A DNA stretch of 64,000 bases from Otatea glauca. Taxonomy: Eukaryota > Streptophyta > Magnoliopsida > Poales > Poaceae. Position 1 is the stretch's first letter. Each line of letters opens with the position of its first letter. The position numbers were made by a program, and so were the translations under genes. Positions 1 through 10,388 of this stretch are shown piece after piece. The stretch is taken from NCBI GenBank assembly GCA_036346275.1, contig CM070725.1:42160104-42224103 (forward strand), read 5' to 3'. The notes under the pieces are model-generated. The model was not told the DNA's origin. It ran no database searches and was given only the letters and a program-made list of their open reading frames with translations.

Positions 1-412
1 GTTGAGGTAGATGGTGTCGGTTCTTCATCAATTGATGTGAAACTTAAAGTATCATCACTCGACACCAATCCTTCTATGCAATTCTCACTTGGGGATGTGG
101 ACACGTCGTATAATTCTTGAAGCTTTGTCCACATCTCATGAACGCTCTTGAGATTGCATATTTTATTAAATACATCTACGCTCACAACGCTAAATAAAAC
201 ATTAGTAGCTTGAGCATCGAGATGTAAGAATTTCTCTTCTCCTCTAGTTGGAGCAAGTTCATCAACCGAAGAGAAAAGCCTACATCTACGATCCACCATA
301 TTTTGGAGCTCATGGATTTAAAATGAGAAATCATAAATAATTTCCATGACGCATAATTAGAGCCATAAAAAATATGTGAATCAGTGTAGTGCACTAATCC
401 CATAGTCGTCAT
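1..412 (-). pseudogene. copia Gag N-terminal fragment (element A)
   Basis: This is the start of the Gag region of a Ty1-copia element, read from 412 down to the window edge. It opens at the ATG at 412 and contains the YxSNYASWKLFM-type motif and the SKIWxIVDVGF stretch typical of the Gag (UBN2-type) domain of SIRE/Maximus-like copia elements. A frameshift near 215-230 moves the reading into a second frame, where motifs such as ATNVLF and VHEMWTKLQELYD continue to base 1. Gag would coat the element's RNA in cytoplasmic particles. The rest of the element lies to the left of the window. The primer-binding site and LTR directly upstream confirm the assignment. The break makes this copy non-functional as read. 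Confidence 0.85.
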
Positions 413-455
413 CCTTACTCTCTAGACGGTTAAGTCTAATAAAATGAGAGACCAA

Positions 456-467
456 GCTCTGATACCA
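456..467 (-). other. Primer-binding site (initiator Met-tRNA)
   Basis: On the minus strand the 12 bases TGGTATCAGAGC lie two bases inside the end of the LTR. This is the canonical plant copia primer site, complementary to the 3' end of initiator methionine tRNA. It fixes the element's orientation (minus) and shows that the LTR at 470-3863 is the 5' LTR. Confidence 0.93.
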
Positions 468-1296
468 CTTGTAAGGTCGAGGATGCCGACTAGAGGGGGG
501 TGAATAGGCGGCTTCTAAAATTCTTTCGCTCTACTAATTTCTACAAAGCAATTCACCCCTAATTAACCTTATGCCAAAACCTTATCAATAATTAATGCGG
601 AAGCGATAAACTAAGGTTTTGACAATTAAAGCCTAAATCAACTAGGCTCACTATGTGCACTAACTAATTATGTCTCTAACAAGTATTACAATCCTAAAAA
701 CAAGTAATCAATCAATTTAATTCTATGAATATAAATTGCTTCAATATAAACAACGAATACAATGCAAGAACAAGAGACACGATACTTTTTACCATGGTGT
801 TCGGAGACTTACCGGTCTCCCCTAGTCCACGTTGAGGTTAGCCCAAACACATTGGATCGGCTCCACGAATTGAGCACCCACCTCGAATCCACCAGTGGTA
901 GCTCCTTTTCCCTCCCGGGTAGGCGAGCTCCAACCTTCACAAACTTTGCCGGGGCTTCTCACAACCTCCGTTGAGAGCTCCCGCGCACGACGCTGCTACG
1001 ACGTCTAGGTGTCGGCAAACACCAAGAGTAACAAGTCAAGCTTTTCGCTTGAACTTCACCTAGTGCAACACATGCACTCCGATGACCTTCTAAGTGCAAC
1101 ACATGCACTAGGATCCTCCTCAAGTGCAACACATGCACAAGAGGCTCTCAATCCTCTCCTAATTGCAACACATGCAATTAGAGGCTCACACTAGCTCAAG
1201 AAGCAAATGGAAGAGGACAACACATGCACACAACTCCTACAAACACCCAAATGCTCTAGCACACAGCCAACGTTTTGTCCTTGTCCCCAAGGCCTC

Positions 1297-1304
1297 CTTT
1301 TATA
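1297..1304 (-). promoter_or_regulatory. TATA box of LTR A
   Basis: TATAAAAG on the minus strand, in the context GGCTATAAAAGGAGGCC. The equivalent site in LTR B reads the same, and in LTR D it has decayed to TGTAAAAAG near 32519. Transcription would start about 30 bp further along, near 1265-1270. Confidence 0.75.
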
Positions 1305-1354
1305 GCCTCCAAGCCAAAACTAGCCGTTGGGAACGAATTGGGCAAAGTGCCCAG

Positions 1355-1790
1355 CAAACCCGGTGCTACCGACCAACTGGGACCGGTAGCACCGGCCTCC
1401 TCGCCAACGGCTACAAAACTAGCTGTTGCAGGATTTCCGGTAGCACCGGCCAACTGGGAGCGGTGCTACCGCTCGGGCGGTAGCACCGGCCTTCACCCCG
1501 GTAGCATCGGACCCAAGCCGATCACAAAAACACCCCCTCTGGATTTTTCACACCGGACAGAGGAGCGGTAGCACCGGACCTCCGGTGCTACCGACCTACC
1601 ATGGGCGGTAGCACCGGACCGCCAAACCGCCCCAAAACATCCCTCTCTGGAATTTCCACACCTACCAGAGGGGCTACCGAGCTACCATGGGCGGTAGCAC
1701 CGGACCGACCTGTAGTACATGCTCCCATAAGCGGTACTACCGGCCAGGCGGTGCTACCGGCCCTACATGGGCGGTACGACCGGCCATAAG
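1355..1790 (-). repeat. Inverted-repeat block GGTAGCACC/GGTGCTACC upstream of TATA
   Basis: In about 430 bp the 9-mer GGTAGCACC or its complement GGTGCTACC occurs more than ten times in both orientations, often as CCGGTGCTACC followed after 8-15 bases by GGTAGCACCGG. These form several alternative stem-loops. The block ends about 50 bp upstream of the LTR TATA box. Confidence 0.85.
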
Positions 1791-3863
1791 GAGAAAACAC
1801 GATTTTTCACAAAAACTTTTCTCCAAACCATTAAGATTTATTCTTTGAGCTATGTGAGGATCAACACATGATCACAACATTATGCAAAACACATTTGCAC
1901 ATGTTAATCACATACTCCAAAGAATCTCATTAAGCACAACTTATTTGCAAAACACATTTGCCAATAAACCAAGAACTTATGAGATCAATCCTCTTAGCCA
2001 TGTGATGATCAACACATGATCAAGTCAATTTGCAAAACACATTTGCAAACCCTATTCACATGCTCTAGGATTGAAACCCATAATCTCAAGTTCATTTGCA
2101 AAACACATTTGCAAATAACAACTCCAACTTATTTGCAAAACACATTCGCAAATAAACCACGAACCTATAAGATCAATCCTCTTAGCCATGTAAGGATCAA
2201 CACATGATCCCGACACTTTGCAAAACACATTTGCAAATGCCAACACATGCTCTATGATCGAACCTCATAACTTTCAGCTTATTTGCAAAACATATTTGCA
2301 AATAACAAGTCAACACTTTGCTAAAACACATTTTGCAACTAAACCAAGCTTAGCCTTGTGATGATCAACACATGACCCAATCACAAGCTAAAACATCAAA
2401 GCATGAGCTCTCTATTTGCAACACATGCAAATCTCCAGCACCATGCAAACAACCACAACAAGTTTAAGTGCATAAGCTCTCTATTTGCAACACATGCAAA
2501 TCTCTAGCTCTATGCAACCACTTTAAACCAAATTGCTTGAGCTCTCTCCTTTTGCAATACATGCAAAACTTAGCTCCAAACAATGACCACATAAACAATA
2601 TTGCATAAGCTATTTGTCATTTTGCAACACATGCAAATCCATAGGTTCATGCAAAAACTAAACCAAATAAGATTCAATCAAGAAGCAAGCATGAGCACCC
2701 TTATTTGCAACACATGCAAATACTTAACTCATACAAAATCCAATGCACAAGCTTCACCCATTTGCAACACATGCCAAATGGTTAGTTTCATGCAAACACC
2801 AAACAAGAGAGTGAGCTAGAGTGAACCGGATCAAGTTCATCAACACATGATGAAGCTCAAGCTAAAAGACTCAACCCCTCTTAATAGTACGGCTACCTAA
2901 CTAGCAACCCGGTCTCCCATCCAAACACCGAGACCGGTAAAAGACTAGGAACACATCCTTAGCCCTAGCTAGTTATACCTTTGCCTCTAGCGATCCACTT
3001 GGAGCTTTTATGATTTCCAATCATCTTCTCTTCAGGATCACCTCTTCTTCTTCTTGGTCATCAACACATGATGAACCTTCTAGCTCTTCTCTTTACTTCG
3101 GGATCACCTCTTGAAGCTCATCAACACATGATGACTTCTTCTTCCCGAATCTTCATTATCTTGGACTCAACCTACTTCACAACTCGTAGAAGATTGTTAG
3201 TCCAACAAATACGGTTGTCTCAATCATCACCGCACTCCATTAACACATAATGGATGCCTCCAAGATCGATTGTGCACAACCCAAATCAATTTGAATGATT
3301 AATTGTTGTCTTGAGTACTTTGATGCAACTAATGCTTCATTATACTCAAGAACTTTTCGCTTGTCTTTAATCAACAAGGAACGCCATCAACACATGATGA
3401 AATGTCCTTTTATTGATTGAAAGACAATCGAACTCAATTTGATATGAGTATATATATAACTACACAAGTTTCATATACTCAAATGATTGTTTCAAAGTCT
3501 TGATCTTTTATATGTTATTTAGCAATAAGGCATGGATCACTACTATTGAAACAACAAGTTAAATTATAAACTCCCTCTAGATGTGTGCATTCATGTAGTA
3601 TATGAATTAGTAACATAATGCACATATTTGGACTAAAGCAATGGAAGAGTTCATACTTTAACTTGAATCATAAGTATGCATTAAGTCAATAGAGTAAATA
3701 CAAGTGCATACATTAGGTTTTCCATTTTCCATCCAAATATGCGACTAATAAGAATAAGGCTCAATTAAACATGTTAGTCTTATAATGATTAGATTTGTCA
3801 TTAAACAATGATTAAACATTAATATTAAACCAATCACCAAAACTAATGGAGCTTGAACTTACA

Positions 3864-3916
3864 GATTGTCATTAATTACCAAAACCCAAATAAAATTAGG
3901 GGCCTAGATGTTTCAC
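3864..3916 (-). repeat. 5' end of an E-family LTR, cut by element A
   Basis: On the minus strand this starts TGAAACATCTAGGCCCC at 3916 and continues into a GGTAATTAATGACAATC segment. It matches the first 50 bases of LTR E (30504) and LTR H (13572), which start TGAAAGCATCTAGGC. Element A therefore inserted into an older LTR of that family; its remainder should lie left of the window. Confidence 0.75.
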
Positions 3917-4010
3917 CGAGTACTTCCCGTCCACAGACCACTTCCAAATGATGTCGTCCTGTTCATGGGGTTGTAAGGTAACGTGTTGTATGGCTTGCCA
4001 TAGGCGAATG
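3917..4010 (-). pseudogene. LINE (non-LTR retrotransposon) pol C-terminal fragment
   Basis: One minus-strand frame reads LWQAIQHVTLQPHEQ then DDIIWKWSVDGKYS. This is the signature just before the zinc-binding segment (zf-RVT) at the C-terminus of plant L1-type LINE reverse transcriptases, where a line of the form DxxxWKxxxDGxYS is usual. It ends at 3917, where an E-family LTR was inserted. Upstream (4011-4200) the frame is lost. It is a non-functional remnant. Confidence 0.7.
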
Positions 4011-4016
4011 TACTCA

Positions 4017-5008
4017 TCTAGCTAGATCTGTGTCGTGATTCGTCGCAAAGGTCGGAGCCAACTCCTCATAGATAGCTCCTGTTGGACTGTTCTGTGTCGC
4101 CTTGACACGAGGCGAAAACACTCCGGTGCTAGTTCCCTTGGAGCGGCCCCTGGAGCCATCTAGACATCCAGAATTTTGATGTATGTGAGTACTCACATTG
4201 AAGAGGCTGTGGTCAGTGTCATCGCATGGCGTGTCCAACCCAACCCAAGGCATAGGGTTGTCTTTCCAAGGTACATGGATTTTCAGCATGGACTTCAGTC
4301 AGACGAGTCCAATGGATGTTGCTATGGTGACAAAGATGGGTTTCTTTGCTACAAAGTAAGAAGAGCAAGAAAGAAAGAAGGGACCATATTCATTGGTAAA
4401 ATGATGATTGAAAATAGAATCTAGATGAAGAGTTCTTGAAGGTAATAACCATATTCATTTCTTTTGATCTTGGAAATAAAATTGTTCCAGACAATAAACA
4501 ATGTAGATCCAATTTCACTAGGCATTTCTAGTTGCAAGCTTTGCAGCAGCCTTTACTAAGATGTACGGATGGTTGATAGGTTAATTGACCCAAAGGAAAG
4601 TGATATGTTTTTTCAAAATCAATTTGTAATCTTCCATAAATCTCCTTCCGGGATATGCTTGATGCGATGTTACTTTAGTCTATTTGAACAGAAGGAGACT
4701 AGTGCTCCACGGAGCTTGCATCATTAACATTACAAAAGTCTTATCCTTTGCCCCCAAGTTCTTTCAGTCTCTTTTGCTATCTATATTGTCATAAAAGGGG
4801 CTTAGTGTCCCTGCCAAAAATTCAATGCTCCACAATGGATGGTTTGATGGCATAGATAATGTGAAGCATACAGGAACAACCTTCTTTGAGAAAACAAATC
4901 AATAGGTACCACACAGCTTTCATTTTGTCGGAGTTAAACTGTCTGATGCTCTAGGTCTGAACAAACAAAAAGGAACCTAAAGTTGTATTTAATTGTTGTC
5001 TAAGGATG
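4017..5008. other. No recognisable gene; 3' flank of the WEB-like gene
   Basis: A plus-strand ORF of 82 codons (4176-4424) contains an EEAVVSVIAWRVQPNPRHR-like stretch, but I recognise no family and see no splice context. The rest is AT-rich without coding signal and includes the presumed 3' UTR of the minus-strand gene that ends at 5009. Confidence 0.4.
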
Positions 5009-6519
5009 CTACATTGCACTTTGGGGGTTTCTTTTCTTCATTACGTCACTAAATTTTCTAAGAATTGTCTTCTTTTTCTGCCTTGCAGGAATCCTGATAT
5101 CCTCCAAACGAGATCTTTCGACGTCAGAATACACATCATCTGTTGCCATGGACCTTTCTTTCGTCTCGCCTCCCTTGCCATCTCTGGGTGATGCTTCTGC
5201 TGAGGTTTTGGTTGATTCTGAACTGAACATAGCATCAATCATATCCTTCAATTCTTTAAAACTTCTTTGAGCCGCAGTCTCACTGACCTTGAGGGACTCA
5301 TATTCTTGCATGATGCTCTGTAAGGTACTCTCTTTCTCAGACATGTCTTCTTTAAGCTGAGAGTTTTCCACCCTGGCAATCTCCAAGGATTCTTTTGCTA
5401 CATTAGCTTCATTAACCGCATGCTTCAGCATTTCCCTCAGCCTGGAATTCTCATCTCTGATCACCCTGTGTGAATCAAACAATTTGTCGTTCTCCGCCTT
5501 TGCATTGCTGAGCTCCCCTTCAAACATCTTAATGCAATCAACGAGCCCCATCTCTTTCTCTTTTGAAGCCGCTGCCAACTCATCTGACTCAAACTCCAGT
5601 CTCCCTGACTCTTCTAGTGCCAACAGGAGCTTCTCCTCCGTGTTTTCCATCGAGGCCTTTGAGTTCTCCACGTCAGTTCTTACATTATTCAACTCAGCTT
5701 GCACCAAAGAAAGCTTCGCTTTTGCCTCTCTGGCCTCTGTGGTTTGTTCCTTCAAGGCTATGGCCAAGTCATCCATGGCCTTCTTGCACTTCTCCTCAGC
5801 TTCAACGGCCAACTTGAGCTCACGCTGTAATGACCATGTCTCTACCTCACCAGGATCGGCAAAAGAGAAGGATACTATACCCCTTCTCCTGAAATTCTTC
5901 GCTGGTTGCCTACTGGGATTAGAGGAAAGTGAAGTGAAGGCCTCCAAGCTCTTTTTATTGTCTTGGAGCGAAGCAATCTCAAACTTGGCCTCCTCCAGAG
6001 ATACCTTGTTTTGTTCAAGCTGCTTTGTTTGGGCCTCCAGTGACACTAGCATTTTCTTCTCTGAATCCCTTGCTGCCTCCAGTTCACCTTCTAGTTGCTC
6101 TAATCTGTGTTTAAGGTCCAACTGATCATCTCCTCCATTGCCTTTCAACTTGTTCGTATTCTTTTTCGTCTTGAGCTCTTCTATCTCATCCAGGGCACGC
6201 TCCTTCTCCCCTTTCTCCTTCCCCAGCTCCTCCTGCAGCTTGTTCAATTGCTCCTGCATCTCTGATCTATCAATGAAGCGCGAATTGGAGACTTTGTTAC
6301 CATTAGAAGATGACTTGACGCTGTCAAAAAAAAAAAAAACAGAGCTCCTGTTGGTTCATGGATCGGTGACAGTAATCGACACAAGAAGGGAGGGAACACA
6401 AGAAATTCAAAAGAAATCTACACACAGTGGAAACCGAGTTGCCACAATCATGATTCCAAGATTCGAATATAAAAACTCGGGAAGAAACTGATACTCAACC
6501 TGGACTTGAAGGAGAACAT
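5009..6519 (-). CDS. Long coiled-coil protein, WEB/ICR-like
   Basis: Two exons give a 443-residue protein. Exon 1 (6500-6519) is only 20 nt, ATG to CCAG before GTTGAG. Exon 2 (5009-6320) follows an acceptor with a T-rich tract ending TTGACAG, and the split codon AG|C (Ser) keeps the frame. The N-terminus reads MFSFKSS, then a Ser/Asn-rich linker. Most of the rest is heptad coiled coil rich in Glu, Lys and Leu, in two long blocks (roughly residues 35-130 and 185-385), interrupted near residues 130-160 by a basic patch, NFRRRG, and a FSFADPGEVETWSLQREL segment. The C-terminus is Ser/Asp-rich and then basic (KKKTILRKFSDVMKKR). Plant WEB-family and ROP-interactor proteins have this layout; they act in chloroplast movement or cytoskeletal and polarity signalling. 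No frame breaks, so it is probably functional. The family name is inferred from architecture. Confidence 0.82.
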
Positions 6520-6661
6520 CTTGTCCCTGCAGCCAGCCCAGAATCAACCAACCATGCCACACGCGGTGCTCCTATGAAACCCAGATTTTATGTCAGCCAG
6601 ACAGAAAAGCAGGGAATCAGGTGCTGCAACGAAAAGGTGGTGTGCGCATACCGGACACTAA

Positions 6662-6932
6662 GGGCATGTACAATAAAACCACGTCAGCTGGCTCTTAATC
6701 TGTACACATCAGATTTGGTCTATGTGGAGAAGTGAGAAAAGAGGAGAGAGAAGAGAGCTGGCTCTTATTTAGTAGCCAGCTTTGCACGGGAGCATAGGTA
6801 GATCATCTATGTATAAGTGAGAAAAGATAGTTATTGCACAATATCTAGAGACAACTTTTAGAGACAGTTATTGTACAAACTGGTTTTTAGCTTACTATTA
6901 GCCAGTAGTTGGCTTTGCTATTGTACTTACTC
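6662..6932. mobile_element. Tourist-like (PIF/Harbinger) MITE, 271 bp
   Basis: The ends are GGGCATGTACAATA and TATTGTACTTACTC, imperfect terminal inverted repeats, flanked by the 3-bp duplication TAA (6659-6661 and 6933-6935). Internal repeats of a GAGAGAAGAGAGCTGGCTC type match the many small elements of this kind in grass promoters. It lies 143 bp upstream of the WEB-like gene's ATG and has no coding capacity. Confidence 0.8.
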
Positions 6933-6935
6933 TAA

Positions 6936-7793
6936 GGTAACAAAAAATATGGCAGAGAAGTATAGAGATCATACACCGTATTTTTGTGTTGTTCAAGAAA
7001 GTGGGGGAGACGAATTGAAGACTTATTGGTGAAGGAATATTATTGAAACGGTCAAACTCTCAAGAGGCGCCTTGAAGAGGAAGTACATAAGCGGTCCAAA
7101 TTTGTTTTCTCTAGATTTTATTTTTCTATGGATGTTTTCTTTAGATTTTAGCTCGAACTCTTTTTAATCTTTTTTTATACAGCATACCAGTTGAGTTGTG
7201 CTTCTCTGACCGGACCTACGGCATCAGCTCGCCCCAGCAGTCAGCCGAATACACCATTGGTTTGACAGAGACCATCGGCCATCGTTGTGGTTGAAATTGT
7301 TGAGTGCAACAGTGATACCTCCAGGTAGGATCCTCTTATATGACTTGGCCTGCCTTTCCCCCTTCTTCACTGTTTCATGCCGATCTTATCAAGACTTTAT
7401 TATTTCGGAATTTATTAGCTTGCGTGCACGTATTGCCCATTGGAATATTGGATTGATTTAATGATATCTTTTTTAAAAAGGAAATGTTGGATTGATGTTG
7501 TGGGGTGTGCACTTGGTGTACATTTGATACTTTGCAAATTTGGTGCTATAGCCTTCTAACACCCTGCCGTTCTTGTTAACTCTTTGCAAAAATTTGGAGT
7601 AGTTGGTAGCTGTGGACGAGCAACGCTATGTGTTCTTTTAGGAAAATTGATTGGACGGTGCAGATCAGGATGTGTGGGTGCAAACCAAACATAGGCGTGA
7701 CGAGTGATTGAGGTTGCGGATGTAAATAGTGTCTTAGACCAATTATTTTTAATAACTTATGTAGTTTTTCCTTTTTCGTTTTCAAGTAGTACG
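6936..7793. other. Intergenic DNA, no feature seen
   Basis: AT-rich sequence with no ORF of interest, no splice pattern and no repeat that I could recognise. Confidence 0.5.
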
Positions 7794-9812
7794 TAGGGGT
7801 GTAATCGGATCATATTCGGTTGGATATCGTTTTTTTCATATCCTAAACCATATTTTTTGTCGGATTCGGATAGTCTCGGATACGAATACGGCGTGGATAA
7901 TATCGGTCGCGGATTCGAATCGAATATGGAGCGAAATCGATACGGTATCGGATAATTTTTATCGGATATCGCACGAAAATAGATACATACATGCATGGAA
8001 TATAGTGCTTAGTAATAATAATTAAAGGTAATCTAGTTATTTTTAATATCTTTTCAATCCACATACAAAAAGAAATACAACTTATAAACTTTTGAACGAA
8101 TAATCTAGAGCGCACTATTACAATATAACAACAACGGACATAGTATTTGCAGATGATTACAGACACACGACGTACAATCTAGTCAAGGAAACCAATGCTA
8201 TTGGTCCTTTGTGCACGTATAAGTTGTTCGACGAGAAAACGAACGCTCTACGTCATCATCTTCACATCCTGGAGTCGATCAGTGGTCGAACCAGTCTGGC
8301 GAGAGCAGCGCCTCGGGGTCCCCGCACCAGAGCTGGCCCAACATCGCGGGTGCATAGCTCCACCGTGCCGCAGCAAGGATGGACGGGGGTTCAGAGGCCA
8401 GCGACATGAAATACCGCCAATAATCAGAATTACAATAAAATTCTACTTTTGTTGACAGTGAAACAGTCATTGAGATAAAAAGCAATTCTTGCCTTACGTC
8501 CACATGTATAAAAACAGCTCTCATTTGAATATTCAATTCACAACACTGCTGTTAATTAATTAAGCAAGAAGCGCATTGAAGCTATCAAATTTATTGTGGA
8601 CGCTTGTCATCAAATGAAATGACTCCTCTAGTCTTCGGTGGCGGTGACAGCCGAACCAAAAAAAAATCAGAAGAAGCCGAGCCGAAAGACAGGCAGAAAC
8701 CAATGGAACTCAAAAACTGATTAAATCCACCTTTGGATCTTGTTAGAGTCCAACCGATCAAAAACACATCTCTTTTCGGTTGAGCCCACAAGCGGCTAGA
8801 GGCGTGTGCGTGCTGGCGATTAGGCAAGACGACGCACGGACGTTGAAGCGAACATGGCCAAGCGGGGCGCCGACGCAAGACGACCGATTAAAATCGCGAC
8901 GGCCGTTTAGGTCCGGCTTGTAAGCGGCCGTCTGCGTGCGCTCTCACCACGCCCGAGTGGCGGCCTGTGCACGCGACCGTTTACTGTCGGGCCGTCTGCG
9001 TCTTGGCCGGTCATTCAGCGAGCTAAGCGGGCGATCGGCCCGTGAGTCTGCTTAACTTCGAAAATTTGAAAAATCGAAAAAATTAGAAAAATAGACAAAG
9101 TATGAGAAAAATACAAAAAATATGAAAAAATTCGAAAAATACCTAAGCGGGTGCGTGCGTCAGCGCCTCCGGCCCAAGCGCCAAGACGGTGGTGCTGGCC
9201 GTCTGCGAGTGCTCGGCCGGCGCGATCTTGCGTCTTAGCGTCTTGGTCGCCCTACCATCCGCCATCTCTAGTTGGAAGCCGAGGCGTCCGGTGTTGGCTG
9301 GAGAACACGACCAGGAAACTGGCGACCAACGTAGGTGGCCAAGGCAGCTGGAGGCCAAGATGGTCGGTGGCCGAAGTGGCGGAGGCCAGGCAACCGAGCA
9401 TGAAGAACGCGCTGGAGCGGCGCGGGAAATGGCAGGCCGCCGCAGTGTCGGCGCAGACGGTCGAGGCAGTGGAAGGCCGAGGCGTGTGGACGGTTGCGTG
9501 CATAGAGGCGTTGGAGATGGGCTGTGCCAGAGTCGATCGGGCGTCGAGGGGCTATAGGCGGCTAGAGGGACGACCAAGCCGGCCGATGGTCGTGGGATTA
9601 ACTGGTTTAAGGCAAGGGCACCGGTCAGTTGGAGACTCGGATATCCGATTTCTATTATCCAGATATATCCGAAATTAGTTTGGATATCCCGATCCGACGG
9701 ATAGCGATCTCCCAAATCCGAATCTGAAAAAAAAAAAATCTGAAAACGATTTTGAATCCGAGAACTATCCGAATTTGATTCAAACACATTCGGTTGTACA
9801 GATACGCTGAAT
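7794..9812. mobile_element. Possible non-autonomous DNA element with CGGATATCC-type arms
   Basis: The left part (7794-8000) begins TAGGGGTGTAATCGGAT and is dense in CGGATA/TATCCG words; the right part (about 9612-9812) contains the same words in the opposite sense. The interior (8000-9610) is partly GC-rich (8800-9600) with repeats of GGCCGTCTGCGT and GAAAAATTCGAAAAA but no credible gene. I could not find a clear target duplication, so the boundaries and class are uncertain; hAT-type is a guess from the TAGGGGTG end. Confidence 0.4.
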
Positions 9813-10388
9813 TCAATCATGTCAATGCCAAACGTGCTAGCTTATTGACAGCTTCAGACTAAGCCAAGTCAAAGCCTACCGATCATGTTCCTCTCCCTTC
9901 TCCAAATATCTTTGGCTGGAAAGCAAACAGGCCAGCACAAAAGCTCAATGGCATAATGATAGACCAGACTAATTCATTGCCCATGATATATGGAGTTACA
10001 GCTGCATGATTACAATTATTGGATCTCCAGCTGTGTTTCTCTATTTTCCCCCAAGATCAAGCAGTATGGTTGTTGTTGCAACGATAACTCAATACACAAT
10101 AACCATCACAGAGCATTTGTTAAATACTGAACAAGCATAGCTATTCAATTATAGTAAATAAGAGTTGGCAATCCTTGCACTAGTTAAAGGCTTAAGGCAT
10201 TCTCCCACACACAACCAGGATTCCAGTTAGAAAGTAAAAAATAATACATGAGGACAGCGATAGCAATATAACAAAACAAATGGTAAGTAAAGACCCAACG
10301 ATAAAGGACACAGGAAAATGGTCCTTGTAGAAGCATCATAACTACCCGAGGATTAAGAGACAGAGATGGCCATCACTAGGATCCTTAG
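9813..10388 (-). other. 3' flank/UTR of the 14-3-3 gene
   Basis: Non-coding sequence downstream of the 14-3-3 stop codon. It is AT-rich and holds no ORF of note. The 3' UTR presumably occupies its upper part; I could not fix a polyadenylation site. Confidence 0.5.

Larger units (their letters stand above)
1054..3405 (-). repeat. Array of stem-loops with invariant ACACA loop
   Basis: About 28 short dyads are scattered through the LTR. Stems vary but the loop on the plus strand is ACACA (TGTGT on the element strand). Examples: arms AGTGCA/TGCACT at 1062-1078; CTAATTGCA/TGCAATTAG at 1159-1181; GGATCA/TGATCC near 2190; TTTGCAAA on both sides near 2030, 2100 and 2216; TATTTGCA/TGCAAATA near 2701; TTCATCA/TGATGAA near 2840; TCCATTA/TAATGGA near 3236. 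Most lie in U3; the GTGCA-type ones lie downstream of the TATA box. The function is unknown. Confidence 0.85.
470..3863 (-). repeat. 5' LTR of copia element A (about 3.4 kb)
   Basis: Read on the minus strand the LTR starts TGTAAGTTCAAGCTCC at 3863 and ends CTCGACCTTACA at 470, giving the required TG...CA ends with a short terminal inverted repeat. Its inner edge abuts the primer site. It is unusually long for a copia LTR, although SIRE/Maximus elements are known for long LTRs. Related copies occur at 21862-24970, 26846-27374 and 28159-35121. From 5' to 3' on the element strand it has AT-rich U3 with many stem-loops, a block of GGTAGCACC inverted repeats, a TATA box at 1297-1304, then the R/U5 part ending in a C-rich box. 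The matching LTR and the left target duplication are outside the window. Confidence 0.92.

Noticed and set aside
1009..1800. Several overlapping ORFs in both strands
   Set aside because: They are explained by the GGTAGCACC inverted-repeat block of LTR A, which lacks stops in several frames.
1859..2900. Transcription terminators
   Set aside because: The stem-loops are numerous, lie in an LTR U3 and lack any terminator context; bacterial-type terminators are not expected in this DNA.
5484..6125. 213-codon plus-strand ORF rich in Ser/Leu
   Set aside because: It is the antisense shadow of exon 2 of the coiled-coil gene; Glu/Leu-rich sense codons give Ser/Leu-rich antisense frames.
9143..9820. 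225-codon minus-strand ORF and overlapping plus-strand ORFs of 175 and 122 codons
   Set aside because: They lie in the GC-rich interior of a probable DNA element; composition is low complexity (Pro/Ser/Arg) and all frames are about equally open, so no coding is supported.
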